A stretch of DNA of 64,000 bases, from NCBI GenBank assembly GCA_032716605.1, contig CM064492.1, positions 55,040,364 through 55,104,363 on the forward strand, read 5' to 3'. This DNA comes from Paralithodes platypus (taxonomy: Eukaryota > Arthropoda > Malacostraca > Decapoda > Lithodidae). Shown in pieces: positions 52,952 through 62,868 of this stretch (the first letter of the stretch is position 1; each line of letters begins with the position of its first letter). A program made the translations under genes and the position numbers. Under the pieces are notes generated by a model. It was not told the origin of the DNA. It saw only the letters and a list, made by a program, of their open reading frames with translations, and searched no databases.

Positions 52952-54700
52952 CTAGACCCTCTGCCTTAAAGCTATATATGGCATGGAAGGTCTGTCTAGA
53001 GCTACTGAAAGGTATCGAGTCAAAAACGTATGATAACAGGGCCACAGGTGCGTAGACGCTATGTCCTCAACAGAAAAATTCTTAAGGAAACGCAAAGAGG
53101 CCGCCCATTTGCGTAAATCGTGGGCTCTTCCCACGACGCCGGGATTACTCTCTTTAACCCGGGAACTGCGGGGAGACTCTTAAGAGTTCCCCCGGCGGAC
53201 TGCGGGGAGACTCTTAAGAGTGAGTGAAAAAAAAAATCAACTTTTGACATCGAAAAAAAAAAACATATTTTAATTTTTTAATTTTTTAATTTTTGTTTGG
53301 CCCCTGGGCCATGCAAAATCTCAGTCCTCTACCTCCTTCCCCACTTTCCTCCTCTCCTTCAGTTATCACCTATTTTCCCTGTTATTCCCTTATTCTGAGG
53401 TATATTTTCGTGCTAACATTAGAAATCCGGTTGCAGGGTGTGGTCATCACTGATAGCAAGCGAATGCAAGAGAGAGAGAGAGAGTATCGATCGACTGTGT
53501 CTCAGTGGCCTTGGGGGAAATTGGCGGGAAAGCAGCTTGCCTCACCCATACATTATACAACTCGCGGGCTATATCTCCGATTTTGACCATCCAAACGCTG
53601 TTTTCACTCGTTTTATTGTTGTTTCAGGTTAATACCTTTATAATCAACCCATAATAGGCGCATATGGATAAGTATTAATGCTATTAATGGTACAATGAAT
53701 ATTTTAGTGACGGAAACACCTCAAATACGTCAGCACAGGGGGACGTTTCCAATTACCCCCATGCGCACTTGTTAGGTTAATGACTTCGACTAGAAGAGAA
53801 GCTAGTTTTCGTTTCATTAAGCGTTGGCCCGTACTCGCTACCCATAAAGCACCCTGTTGATTCAGAGGTGCTACTCTCAAATATTTGGTTAGAGCTTGCA
53901 CTGGACATAAATTATGGTGCACTTTTCCCCTTTTTAACGCCGGCACCGTGAACCCTGAAAAAACATGTTCACTGTGTTCATTTTTGGCGATGAACGCCGG
54001 GGAAGGTGCAAAATGAATACACTCATTGAGCCTACCAAACCGTATGCAATTAGGTGTGTTGCTCATCGCCGCCAGCTCAGACACCCTGTGTCCGGTAGCC
54101 AAAGCCATAAGGAAAACTGCCCTTTTTAAAAGTAAGTCAAAATCTGCAGTATTTTGGTACAGACGGGAATCAAGTAAAGACAACGCCTTGTCCAGAGACC
54201 AGGTAGGCATGAGCTGACGGGGAGGTGGGCGGAGTTTAAAACATGCTCTCATGAAACCTTTTTTCCTCCGCTAGTGGTATGGTTAGACCTGTAAGGTCAA
54301 AGAATGGCATCCTAATTGCTGTTAAGTGATTTTTTAACGTTACTACAGATAGACGTTTCTGCTCGAACAGATAGTTTAAATAATGAAAAACCAAAGCCAC
54401 CGAAAGAACGGTTTGTTCTGTTCTAATTATCCAAGAAGTAAAGGACTGCCAGTGCGATTGATACTGTCTCTTTGTAGATTGGGTATATTGATTCATGAAT
54501 TTATTGGTCACGTTTCTACCATACGGTGTTAGCCACTTGGCCTCCTGAATGTCCATAATGCAAAAGTCAGCGAGGTCTATAGGTTGCCAATCGTGTCTAA
54601 GTGGAAATACCCGACCGGGAGCGACACCGGGTTCGGGTACCACGTTTTCAATTGCTGGTACCACAACTGCACCGGCCACAGGGGCGCGATTAACGAGACT
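52952..54700 (-). pseudogene. YR pseudogene of D, split by a TTAA element
   Basis: Pieces: 54679-54236 (QYTQSTKRQYQ and core-binding part), 54252-53777 (GHRVSELAAMSN, FTVPALKRGK, LASLLVEVI), then a 619-bp TTAA element, then 53153-52952 (GRAHDLRKWAASL, TFLTRYLSVALD). A frameshift near 54245 (RFHESMF/MRACF) also breaks it. All catalytic residues remain when the pieces are read separately. Confidence 0.85.
53158..53776. mobile_element. TTAA-flanked element inside YR of D
   Basis: 619 bp between TTAA 53154-53157 and TTAA 53777-53780. The empty site TCTCTTTAATGACTT is seen in B and A. Ends CCCGGGAACTGCGGGG and, on the other strand, CCTAACAAGTGCGC, so the inverted repeat is short and imperfect. 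The left end holds a doubled GACTGCGGGGAGACTCTTAA-like unit of about 40 bp (53166-53221) and an A-run. No ORF. Confidence 0.75.
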
Positions 54701-56403
54701 ACGCCCCGATAATCACATAGTTTGTTTACTACGTGGCACATTAGAGAAGCGTCTGGTGGCGGAAACAGATAAATGGAACTCCACATGTTCCAGTCCGTCA
54801 CCAGTGCGTCGGGTCCTCCCGCCGGCGTTATTGTCCGGCGGGTGAGGTACAGCGGGAGTTTGTGAGTCTCCTCGGACGCAAACAGATCCACTTGTGGCTC
54901 TGCAATAATTTGGTCGAAAATGTTTTGCTTGAGCGGCCATTCTACCGTTGTGCTCTGTCTCCGAGACAGAGCGTCTGCCCAGACGTTTGCTACGCCTGGG
55001 AGATAAGATGCGTGAAGATGAATGTTCAGCTCGCCGGCTAGAACAAAAATCCTTTCTGACATGTTTAGCAACTTCTGAGATCTCGTTGACCCTTGTTTCT
55101 GAATGCAGTGAACCGCATTCAGATTGTCCATCCTGAAGGCCACCGATTTATCCCGTAAAGTAGAGCCGTGAGCCTGAAGGAAATACAAGGGGACTAGTAA
55201 CTCTTTGACATTGATGTGGGAGGTTTCTGAATGGGACCAAAGCCCTTGACCCTGATGCCCGTGGTTTGACTGAAAGCCCCAACCTATCGTTCCTGACGCA
55301 TCCGTGTCTACCTATACCGTCGGCGGAGGAGAGGTCCATGACATGACCGAGTGCAATGTTTCCCTCTTCGCCCAGACCGCTAGTAAGCTGTGTATTAATT
55401 TTGGGATGGGCCATAACGTTTCCGCCGGCAATAGTGGAAAAAATTTGTTGCCGTCCAATATTAAACGTTTGACTTTCAACCGGCCCAACTTTACAGTTAG
55501 TTGAATCCAGTTGAGAGAGCCGACCAGAGATTCCCAGACTCTCCGTGTCGTAGTCAGACTGTGAAGAAACATAAACAGTTTCTTGCGAAACCTGTTCCGA
55601 TTGTCCACACTCTGACTCAGAGTGAGAGCAGCTGTGTCCCAGACCAGCCCTATCCACTGGACCACTCGTGAGGGAACAAAGTTTGACTTTACCGGGTTTA
55701 CCTTGAACCCTAGAGATTTTACATGATTTAATGTTATGTTGACATGATTGATGCATAACTGTTCCGTCTCTGCCACCACCAGCCAGTTGTCTAGATACCA
55801 CAAAATCCTGATCCCTTGTTCTAACATGGGCATCAGGGCTTGCCGGACCAATTTTGTGAATAAGCGAGGTGCTAGGTTTAATCCGAACGGCATCCTCTGA
55901 AAAACATAAGTCTGATGCTTTATTCGTAATGCCAAAAATCGTTGAAACCTTTTGTTTACCGGGACGTGCCAGTACGCGTCTGTCAGGTCTAAAGAACACA
56001 TCCACCCTTCCGGCGTAAGTGTTAGCCTGATCTGATTCACTGTCAGCATCCTGAAGGAAACGTGAATATGGAGGTTCAGATAAGACAGGTCTACGACCGG
56101 CCTCATCTGAACACTGTCCCTTTTGGGCACTAGAAAGAGTTTGGACGTAAATACTGGGTAATTTTGAGGGACCGGGATGATGACATTCTTGGCGATCATC
56201 TCTTGGATCAGTGACTCCACCTCTAATGAAACAAAATTTGCCTTTGTCGGCTGACGTAAGTGAGGTCGCCGGAGCCACTGCCAGGTGATGCCTTTGCGTG
56301 CCACCATCCTCGCCCATGTGTTTAATGGCCATGCGCGATGACACGCCCGGAACGACCCAGTTAGCAGACAAGGGTTCGCCGGCTGGACTACCCTCTGATC
56401 CAC
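54577..56403 (-). pseudogene. RT / RNase H gene of D, nearly intact
   Basis: Frame 56403-55312 covers RT; a TAG at 55312-55314 replaces the Trp of VWVDTD at the first RNase H motif. The frame then continues to 54577 with SHINVKEL-type, FRMDNLNAV, LPGVANVWADALS, VDLFAS and FPPPDAS. The polymerase motif reads YLDNWLV: one catalytic Asp is changed to Asn (GAC to AAC near 55788). These are the only obvious lesions, so loss of activity was recent. Confidence 0.87.
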
Positions 56404-56438
56404 CCGCCGTAAGACTGGCCCTGGGAGTGAGAGAGACC

Positions 56439-59121
56439 CTAGTTTTTTGGTGGTGGTGGTGGTGTATGCTTTGATGACTGGCCAGGTTTGGTCGGAGACG
56501 GGCCCTGGCCTGGTCGTTGATACTTCTGTCCTTTATGATTACCTGAAAACTTTCCTTGCTTGTATCTGTACTGAGCCTGACTTTGGGTGGAAGAGGACTT
56601 AGGCAGATGAAAGGGCTTTGCCTCACCAGGTTGAGCTTTTGTGACTGGTTTGGGCTTGGTAAAATTGAAAGCAGGTTTCTTAGATGGGGCGGGACTGTGC
56701 TTAAAGGCCTGCGCCATGTTGAACACTATTTTCCACACCTCCGGGGACATTAAAGAGGCAGTTAGAACAGGGGACATAACTACTTGATTTGCAATCCTAT
56801 CCGGGAGCTTCCTCACGAGAGACATCCTTAGATCTTGTCGTGCCCACACCGCCTCTAGCAAGGCTGTACGGATATCCCCCAGTGACTGTATAGAAGTCTG
56901 GAGTAGCAAGCGTCTAGATAGTTCGATAGCCTTTCGGACTTCCGCGTCCGCGATTGCCTGAGCAGATCTGAGCATTGACTTCGCTACCTGTTGTGTGACA
57001 ATATACTGGGAAAACAGTCTATATGCTTTCCCACGTAGTCTAAACTCCCGGTCTAGGTGAGCAGTGGACGGTGTGGAAAAGGGATCTTTAAGTTCGCATA
57101 GATTAATTTTAGGGGCAGCTAAAAAATGCAAATAAAGCAGAGGGAACTCCGCCGGCAGAGAATACCGGCATCGAGAACCAAGAATGGCTTTCTTGTGGAA
57201 TTTGGTGTGAAGATTTAGAGGTAAAAGTTGTTGCAAAGTTTTGAGCCTCCACTTCCCATTCCACCCAAGGACCCGGACCCAACTGCTCCACCTTCAAAAC
57301 TGGATTTGCGGCTGTGTCTGTGAACGTCTTTAAACCTAACTCTGGTGTTAGAGCTGACAGTGCTTTTATATCATTGAAACCGTCATGCTTGGTCCAGTCC
57401 GAAAACAGTTTTGAAGCTGACGCAGGGGGTAGGGCCGGTGTAGAAGTATACACAAAATAATCATGGTGATAATAGTTAGGAATGGCCTTAATATTAACAT
57501 CAAGTACATTCCCTAGAATATCTAAAGCACGTAACTTTCTAGATTTATTCCCTTGAATTACCCACTCACGTGGTACCGGAAGCTCCCCCGACATAGTGGA
57601 CTGTGCTACCTCTGGCTTTGCTGGGAACATTGTTACCCATGACTCATCTGGCCCGTATAGGAGGGGCATAGCTCCCTTTTGGACCGGCGCTTTGTCTAAA
57701 GGGGGAGGATTTACATCTGCTACTACTCTCACATTGGAAGTAGTCAGTGCCGCCGAAGTTGGCCTAGTAACCATAGTAGGTGATACAGGGGGAGGGTGCA
57801 GAATTTGTGTCAAAGCAATAGAAGTAGCCAGAGGTCGGACATTCGATGCTGTCGTGGAAGCTCCCAAACCAACTGTGGGAGTCTCCTGCTGCTGACCAAA
57901 AAACTTTGTTAGTGCAGTTGCTAGTAACCCATTAATTTCATCAGCTGTGACAAATTTAGCAGAGGATGAACTCTGTGGCGAATCATTCCTACTCTGAGAG
58001 TCGTCCATCACTGAACCTGACTCTTGAATCTCCATCTCAGAAATTATAGAACCCTCATCCCTTTCCCCCGGCCTTTCAGGAGAGGATTCCGCCGAAGCCG
58101 GGACCCCCTCATGCTGCCATGTTAAGTCCGGGATGGACGATGGGATCTCAGCGTCCTGGTGGATGTCTGCCACTACCGTTGGTGCATAAGAATGATGTGA
58201 ACCGTCACGCCATGGCTGGGAGTACCTCCAAACTCTCCGGTCTTGGCCGGAACTCACTTGTGAGCTAGGTACCACACCAACTACTGAGCCCTCACTCGAG
58301 CCCTCTAGAGGGTTATAACTGCTGGTAGAACTCTCTAAAGCTGGTACATGTGAACTGATAATAATATTAGGTGACACTTTGTCCGCCGGTATATCCCCCA
58401 CCACAGTCTCTGACTCCACTCCCGACCTGTCAGATTGGACATGAGACATGTCGGGAGTAGAGGCAGAAAGCGAGGTACGAGGCTCCGGCGAACGCCTGAA
58501 GGTCTTTCGTACATGAGTATCTTTTTTAGAAGACTTGTGACTTCGCCTCGACTTTGATTTACCACTAGGACTATCCTTGGTCTTCTCCTCCTTGCACTTC
58601 TTTCTCGCAGGGGAAGTAGAGTGACTATGTGGCTGCTGTCGGAGGGGAGACCTTGACCTGGACCTCGATTTTGACTTGGAAGTTGTCGCCGGGGGTGTCG
58701 GCTCTCGAGGTCTCTTAGAAGTGCCGGAGGAGAGAGTAAGCACTGTAGCCTGCCCAGTCTCAGGCGACTTACGCACATTTACTTTACTTCTAGAAGGGGG
58801 ACGTTTAAGTGGGGGATACTGAGCAATCAATCTGTCCCACAGAACTACGTTATCACACTGCAGGGCTTTATGAGCCACTGACGTAGCATAAGTAGATAAA
58901 AGCTGTTTGACCTCGCACAATGCAACCGCCGCGGCCAAATTATCTTGTTGTAAGACTTTAGTACTCAATTGACTACAAAAAGTACAATTCTTCGTCACCC
59001 ACAGACCCCTTGACCGGTCCAAGCATTTGACGCATCTGATGCATAGAGTATGGGCAAATATAGGGATCCCTGAACAAGAGGGTGTTAGGCACAGAGCAAA
59101 AACAGGGTCTAGTGGCGCCAT
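56439..59121 (-). pseudogene. gag-like gene of D with one frameshift
   Basis: It starts MAPLDPVFALC at 59121 with the Cys/His cluster (CSGIPIFAHTLCIRCVKCLDR, CTFCSQL). RS-rich block SKSRSRSRSPLRQQ at about residue 150. The frame runs 670 codons to 57109, where one extra T in a T-run (SALFAF, then FSCP instead of LAAPK) ends it. The remaining C-terminal 225 or so codons are open in the next frame to 56439. Otherwise equivalent to A gag. Confidence 0.88.
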
Positions 59122-60690
59122 GACAGAGACTGCGAAGAGCTAACCCACCCCCGGGCTCCTTCTGGTCCTCTGTTGACCCGCCGGAACTCCGCCCTGGAAA
59201 AAAGAAAATTTCCAGGAATTAATGCTCATAAGGTTACCCCAAGATGTTCTAACACAAGTGTTAATGAACCGCCGGGCAACAAGACGTAATACACCACTAT
59301 TACCTCTTGTTACCCTGTAGGTTCTTATGTAAAGATTTTAGAATACCTTTACTTGTCCAAAAGATTTAAGCACATCCTCCGACAAAATATAGAGACGAGC
59401 ATGTCGTTATAAATGACGCAGTCTTCCCAGTGGTATTTTTGGCCACCGGAAACCCATATTAAGACGCCGGCCTCCTTATTATATCGCAGTTAAAAAGGAG
59501 GTAAGCTTATCTTAAACGTTTTTTATCTGACTTCCCTCGAAGCCTTCATAGATCGCCGTATTTTGAAGGCCTCGATACCCAATTGTATCCCTCAATTGTC
59601 TGGCTAACTCCACCGAATTGCAAATCCGTTAATCCCACCTCCCCAAGGTTCTACCGCCGGGTGTGAAAGTAATTTAAATGTTAACCCCAATTGTTCCTAT
59701 CCCCACTTCTTTGCAAAAGATCACCGGGGTGGAAAGACCAAACAAACAAAACAGCCTAGTTTTTCAATGGCTTTGCAAAAACCGGGAAAAACTATACTCC
59801 ACCGGTGTCCGTATGAACACCTAGTGAAACGGGTATAGCCATCCCGCCGGGAAACACCTAGTAAGCCTGAACACAGGCTCCACCTCAGAGACGCAGTCCT
59901 GGAGAGCCCTCAGGCCACCACTCGCCGGGGGAAACTAGCCTATTTTAACCACGCGTGATATAAAACTCAGCAACCAGCCGGATTTTTTCGGTGCAATCGA
60001 AAAAACCCGCCGGAAAAGGCAACCCACACTAGCCAGATGCATCTGAGAAACACAATTAGGCCCCGGATTAAGCCAAAACACAACTAATCCAGGACACACA
60101 TGACACGGTATTACATATTTAAATCATAAATCAATAACACTTGTACATGTAAAAATCTACGAGCGGCTGGCTAGGCCTAAGCAGACGGAAATAACACTTA
60201 ATCACGTCGTAATATAAACAAAAAACACTGTAACATAGCACTACAGGAACAACCGCCATCACCACATCGTAGAAAAACTCCCGGGAGAGGGAAGCACTGA
60301 CTCGGGACCTAGAAAAGCTTCACTAAGTGAAGAAAAATATGCTAGGAACGTCAGTCAACAAACAATAAGGCAACTTCATCAGAAAGACAAGAAGAAGCCT
60401 GACAACGCGTAGTTAAAGCCAACTAAATAACTAGGCTTGCTAGCCGCGAAAAATGTAACACGCGTCCACCACGGGACCACGAGGGTACACCCGAAATAGG
60501 TGTCCCAAACACACGACCCAAATACACTGAACTGCGGGAAACTGGTCCCTGACACTCCTTCTACGCATATCCTAACCTTACTCGATACATCCCAGAGTAA
60601 AGAAATGAGAAAAAACTCACTAGGGACGCAGCAAATGCGGAACCAGCGGAGCGTGGGGAGACACGTCAGGGCAGGTTGAGCGCAGAGCAG
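59122..60690 (-). promoter_or_regulatory. Leader of D
   Basis: Non-coding. Acceptor-like CAG at 59194-59196 and donor-like GTGAGT at 60615-60620 (minus). CCGCCGG at about 59179, 59270, 59654, 59845 and 60008. The leader hairpin at about 59551-59576 has a mutated arm (CTCGAT for CGGCGAT). Confidence 0.55.
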
Positions 60691-60999
60691 AAAAGGAAGT
60701 ATGACGCCTGAAGTCAGCGTCTGGTCAAATATCCATACAAGTACATCCACGAATATATGGAAAGCTTATGAATAGTTATTCTTATTTTATTTTTATTTTT
60801 TATTTGTTACGAAGTTTTTTCTTAGTCAGAACCCAATTTTCATAATGACAGAACCATGAGTGAGGTTGCGTGCGCTCATGATGAAGGCTCCTCAATTTTT
60901 TATGCTCTGCGCGGTAGATTCAAACTACGGTAAATGAGCGTTTGAAGAGGAGGCCTTATGTAATAGGCATAATCGTCAATGATGGAGGGGCCACTAATA
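60691..60999 (-). repeat. Left ITR of D
   Basis: Complement of 51751-52099; outer end TATTAGTGGCCCC at 60999. Confidence 0.88.
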
Positions 61000-61002
61000 A
61001 AT

Positions 61003-62190
61003 CAGATAATTACCCTGAATTGTGTTGTGGAGAAATATCTGGAGAAACAACAAAAGGTGTATGTTGCATTTATGGACTTGGAGAAGGCCTATGACAGAGT
61101 GGATAGAGAAGGTATGTGGGAAGTACTTAGAATATACGGAGTAGATGGCAAGTTGCTGAAAGCAGTGAAGAGCATGTATGAGGGTGTAAAGGCGGCAGTA
61201 CGTGTGGAGAATGAGCAGAGCGAGTTCTTTGACCTGAATGTTGGGTTGAAATGGGTGTGTGATGTCTCCGTATTTATATATGGATGGAGTCATGAAAGAG
61301 ATACAGGGAAGAGCAGTGGATGTTGGTGTATCGCTGAAAAGGGAGGGAAATGAGTGGAAGCTACCTGTATTGCTGTTTGCTGATGATACAGTTCTGATGA
61401 GCGATAATGAATGGGAGTTGCAGGGTCTGGTAAATGTGTTTGGAACAGTGTGTGAAAAACGGAATCTGAAGGTAAATGCGGGGAAGAGCAAGGTTATAGT
61501 TTTCGAGAGGGGTGAAGCCACAGAGTGTGAGGTGAAGTTGAATGGTCAGGCTATGGAGATTGTCAGCTCATTTAAGTATTTGGGCAGTGTGTTAAGTAAA
61601 GATGGGACTATGGATGAAGAAGTGCGGGAGAGGGTGCAACAGGGGAAGAGGGTTGTAGGAACGCTGAAAGCAGTAACAAGAAATAGGGTGGTCAGTCTGG
61701 AAGTGAAGAAGTCCTTGCATGACAGTGTGGTAATCCCGACACTGACTTACGGAAGCGAAGCATGGACGTTCGAGAAGAGACTCAGACCAAGAGTGAGAGC
61801 GGTGGAAATGAGTTACTTAAGAAGTGCGTGCGGAGTTACATGGAGGGATAGACAGACGAATGAGGAAGTAAGAAGGAGGTGTGGTGTGGAGGTAGATGTG
61901 CTGGAAAGTGTGAAAAGGAACAACTTGAGATGGTTCGGCCATATGGAAAGAATGGAAAGCGAGAGAATGACTAAGAGGGTGTATGAGAGCGAGGTGGAAG
62001 GACAGAGAAGGAGAGGTAGACCGAACTAGAGGTGGAAGGATGGAGTGAGGAAGTATATGGATGAAGGCGGTGCTGGTTGGGAGGAGGGGCGTCGACTGAC
62101 TGGGGACAGAGGTGCATGGGGGGCGGTTCGTTTGTGGCCACCCCTTCGGGGATCACGGCGTCAGGCAATAGATAGATAGATAGTTCGATT
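61003..62190 (+). pseudogene. LINE3 piece 4 (RT palm to 3' end)
   Basis: QIITLNCVVEKYLEKQQK, FMDLEKAYDRVDRE, then frameshifts near 61250 (the LKQGCVMSP block is damaged), LLFADDTVLMSD (both Asp kept), KSLHDSVVIPTLTYGSEAW, RWFGHMERM, and a TAG at 62027-62029 in place of Met after RPN. Ends ...TPSGITASGNR-type 3' sequence and (TAGA)n. Confidence 0.82.
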
Positions 62191-62232
62191 AGCTGCGGAG
62201 ATGTAGAGACCAACCCCGGCCCTAGTTCAACG

Positions 62233-62868
62233 TTGAAGAAACCTCACCACCAAACAAGTAAGGCAGACACCGACATTTCAACAGTCCCTAGCAGTAAAAT
62301 TCGTTATAATATACTGGGCCAGCAGGCACCCAAGTCTCCCGTCACGCTCCAACTCACAACCAAGACCGCAGGGCAACCGCCAGCACAGTGCCAACACTCT
62401 ACCTACTCAACATTACCCTCAACTGTATCATCACTACCACAGATATCGGTGACCCAAGTAACACAACATGCAACCAGAACACCCAAACAAGCAGGAAGCT
62501 CTAGCAAACACATCGACAATGAAGTAACAGCAACGAACAAGAAAGACAACAAGAGAAACCACCCACCCCCCACAACACGACGCCTCTGCACAACAAATCA
62601 ACCAAACCTACTACAACACAACCCAACACTATCGGCGATCCAGGTAGCTCAACATGCAACCAGAACAGCTAAAAAAGAAGGGATCAGTCGCAACAACATC
62701 AACAATATAGCAGCAACAACGGCCAAGAACAAGGACATCAAACAACAAATACAGGTAGGGGTGGGAGGGGGGCAAGGGGAGCCACAACCTGTCCCCATCT
62801 CACGCGCTCACACACCATCAGCCGCTCACGGCGCACAGCTGATCACCACACCGCCAGACGTACGATGA
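62233..62868 (+). CDS. CR1-like LINE ORF1 protein
   Basis: 211 residues, rich in Thr, Gln, Asn, Pro and Lys, without an obvious RRM, esterase or zinc knuckle. It holds a 62-residue tandem repeat: QVTQHATRTPKQ (from nt 62444) recurs as QVAQHATRTAKK (from nt 62630), exactly 186 nt later, with diverged linkers. A disordered basic RNA-binding role is plausible for a LINE ORF1 but is inference. The start at ATG 62233 is the first in frame. The stop TGA at 62866-62868 overlaps the ATG of ORF2 (ATGA), which suggests coupled termination and reinitiation. Confidence 0.65.
   Translation: MKKPHHQTSKADTDISTVPSSKIRYNILGQQAPKSPVTLQLTTKTAGQPPAQCQHSTYSTLPSTVSSLPQISVTQVTQHATRTPKQAGSSSKHIDNEVTATNKKDNKRNHPPPTTRRLCTTNQPNLLQHNPTLSAIQVAQHATRTAKKEGISRNNINNIAATTAKNKDIKQQIQVGVGGGQGEPQPVPISRAHTPSAAHGAQLITTPPDVR

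Larger units (their letters stand above)
51751..60999 (-). mobile_element. DIRS element D, nested in LINE3
   Basis: Minus-strand A-like element of 9249 bp. Flanks GAT (51748-51750) and AAT (61000-61002); excision restores TGTGTA-GAT-CAGATA, read as CVDQI in LINE3. ITRs 60691-60999 and 51751-52099 share GACGCTGACTTCAGGCGTC. ICR at 52170-52278, with a small deletion (CATCAT-ACGATT). Genes: gag with one homopolymer frameshift, RT/RNase H with one nonsense and YLDN in place of YLDD, YR split by a TTAA element. Confidence 0.92.
26190..62190 (+). mobile_element. LINE3: 5'-truncated LINE cut into four pieces by later insertions
   Basis: One LINE copy spread over 36 kb. Pieces: 26190-26479, 48827-49396, 51628-51750 and 61003-62190. 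The protein reading joins at every gap: KRARY to VKRKRV across LINE1, NHRGI to CLLS across the TA element, and CVD to QIITL across DIRS D. It carries a linker region, RT (YKGKGE, LEKAYDRVDRE, LLFADDTVLM) and the C-terminal block of this LINE type (GHMERM, RGRPN). It ends in GHP/PLRG...GSRRQ and a (TAGA)n tail at about 62168-62184. The endonuclease is missing because of 5' truncation. LINE2 is a second copy of the same family. It belongs with the RTE/jockey-like LINEs of arthropods; the exact clade is not certain. Confidence 0.8.

Noticed and set aside
26154..62190. TTCGAT as target duplication of LINE3
   Set aside because: TTCGAT occurs at 26155-26160 and just after the (TAGA)n tail, but 30 bases lie between the first copy and recognisable LINE sequence, so chance cannot be excluded.
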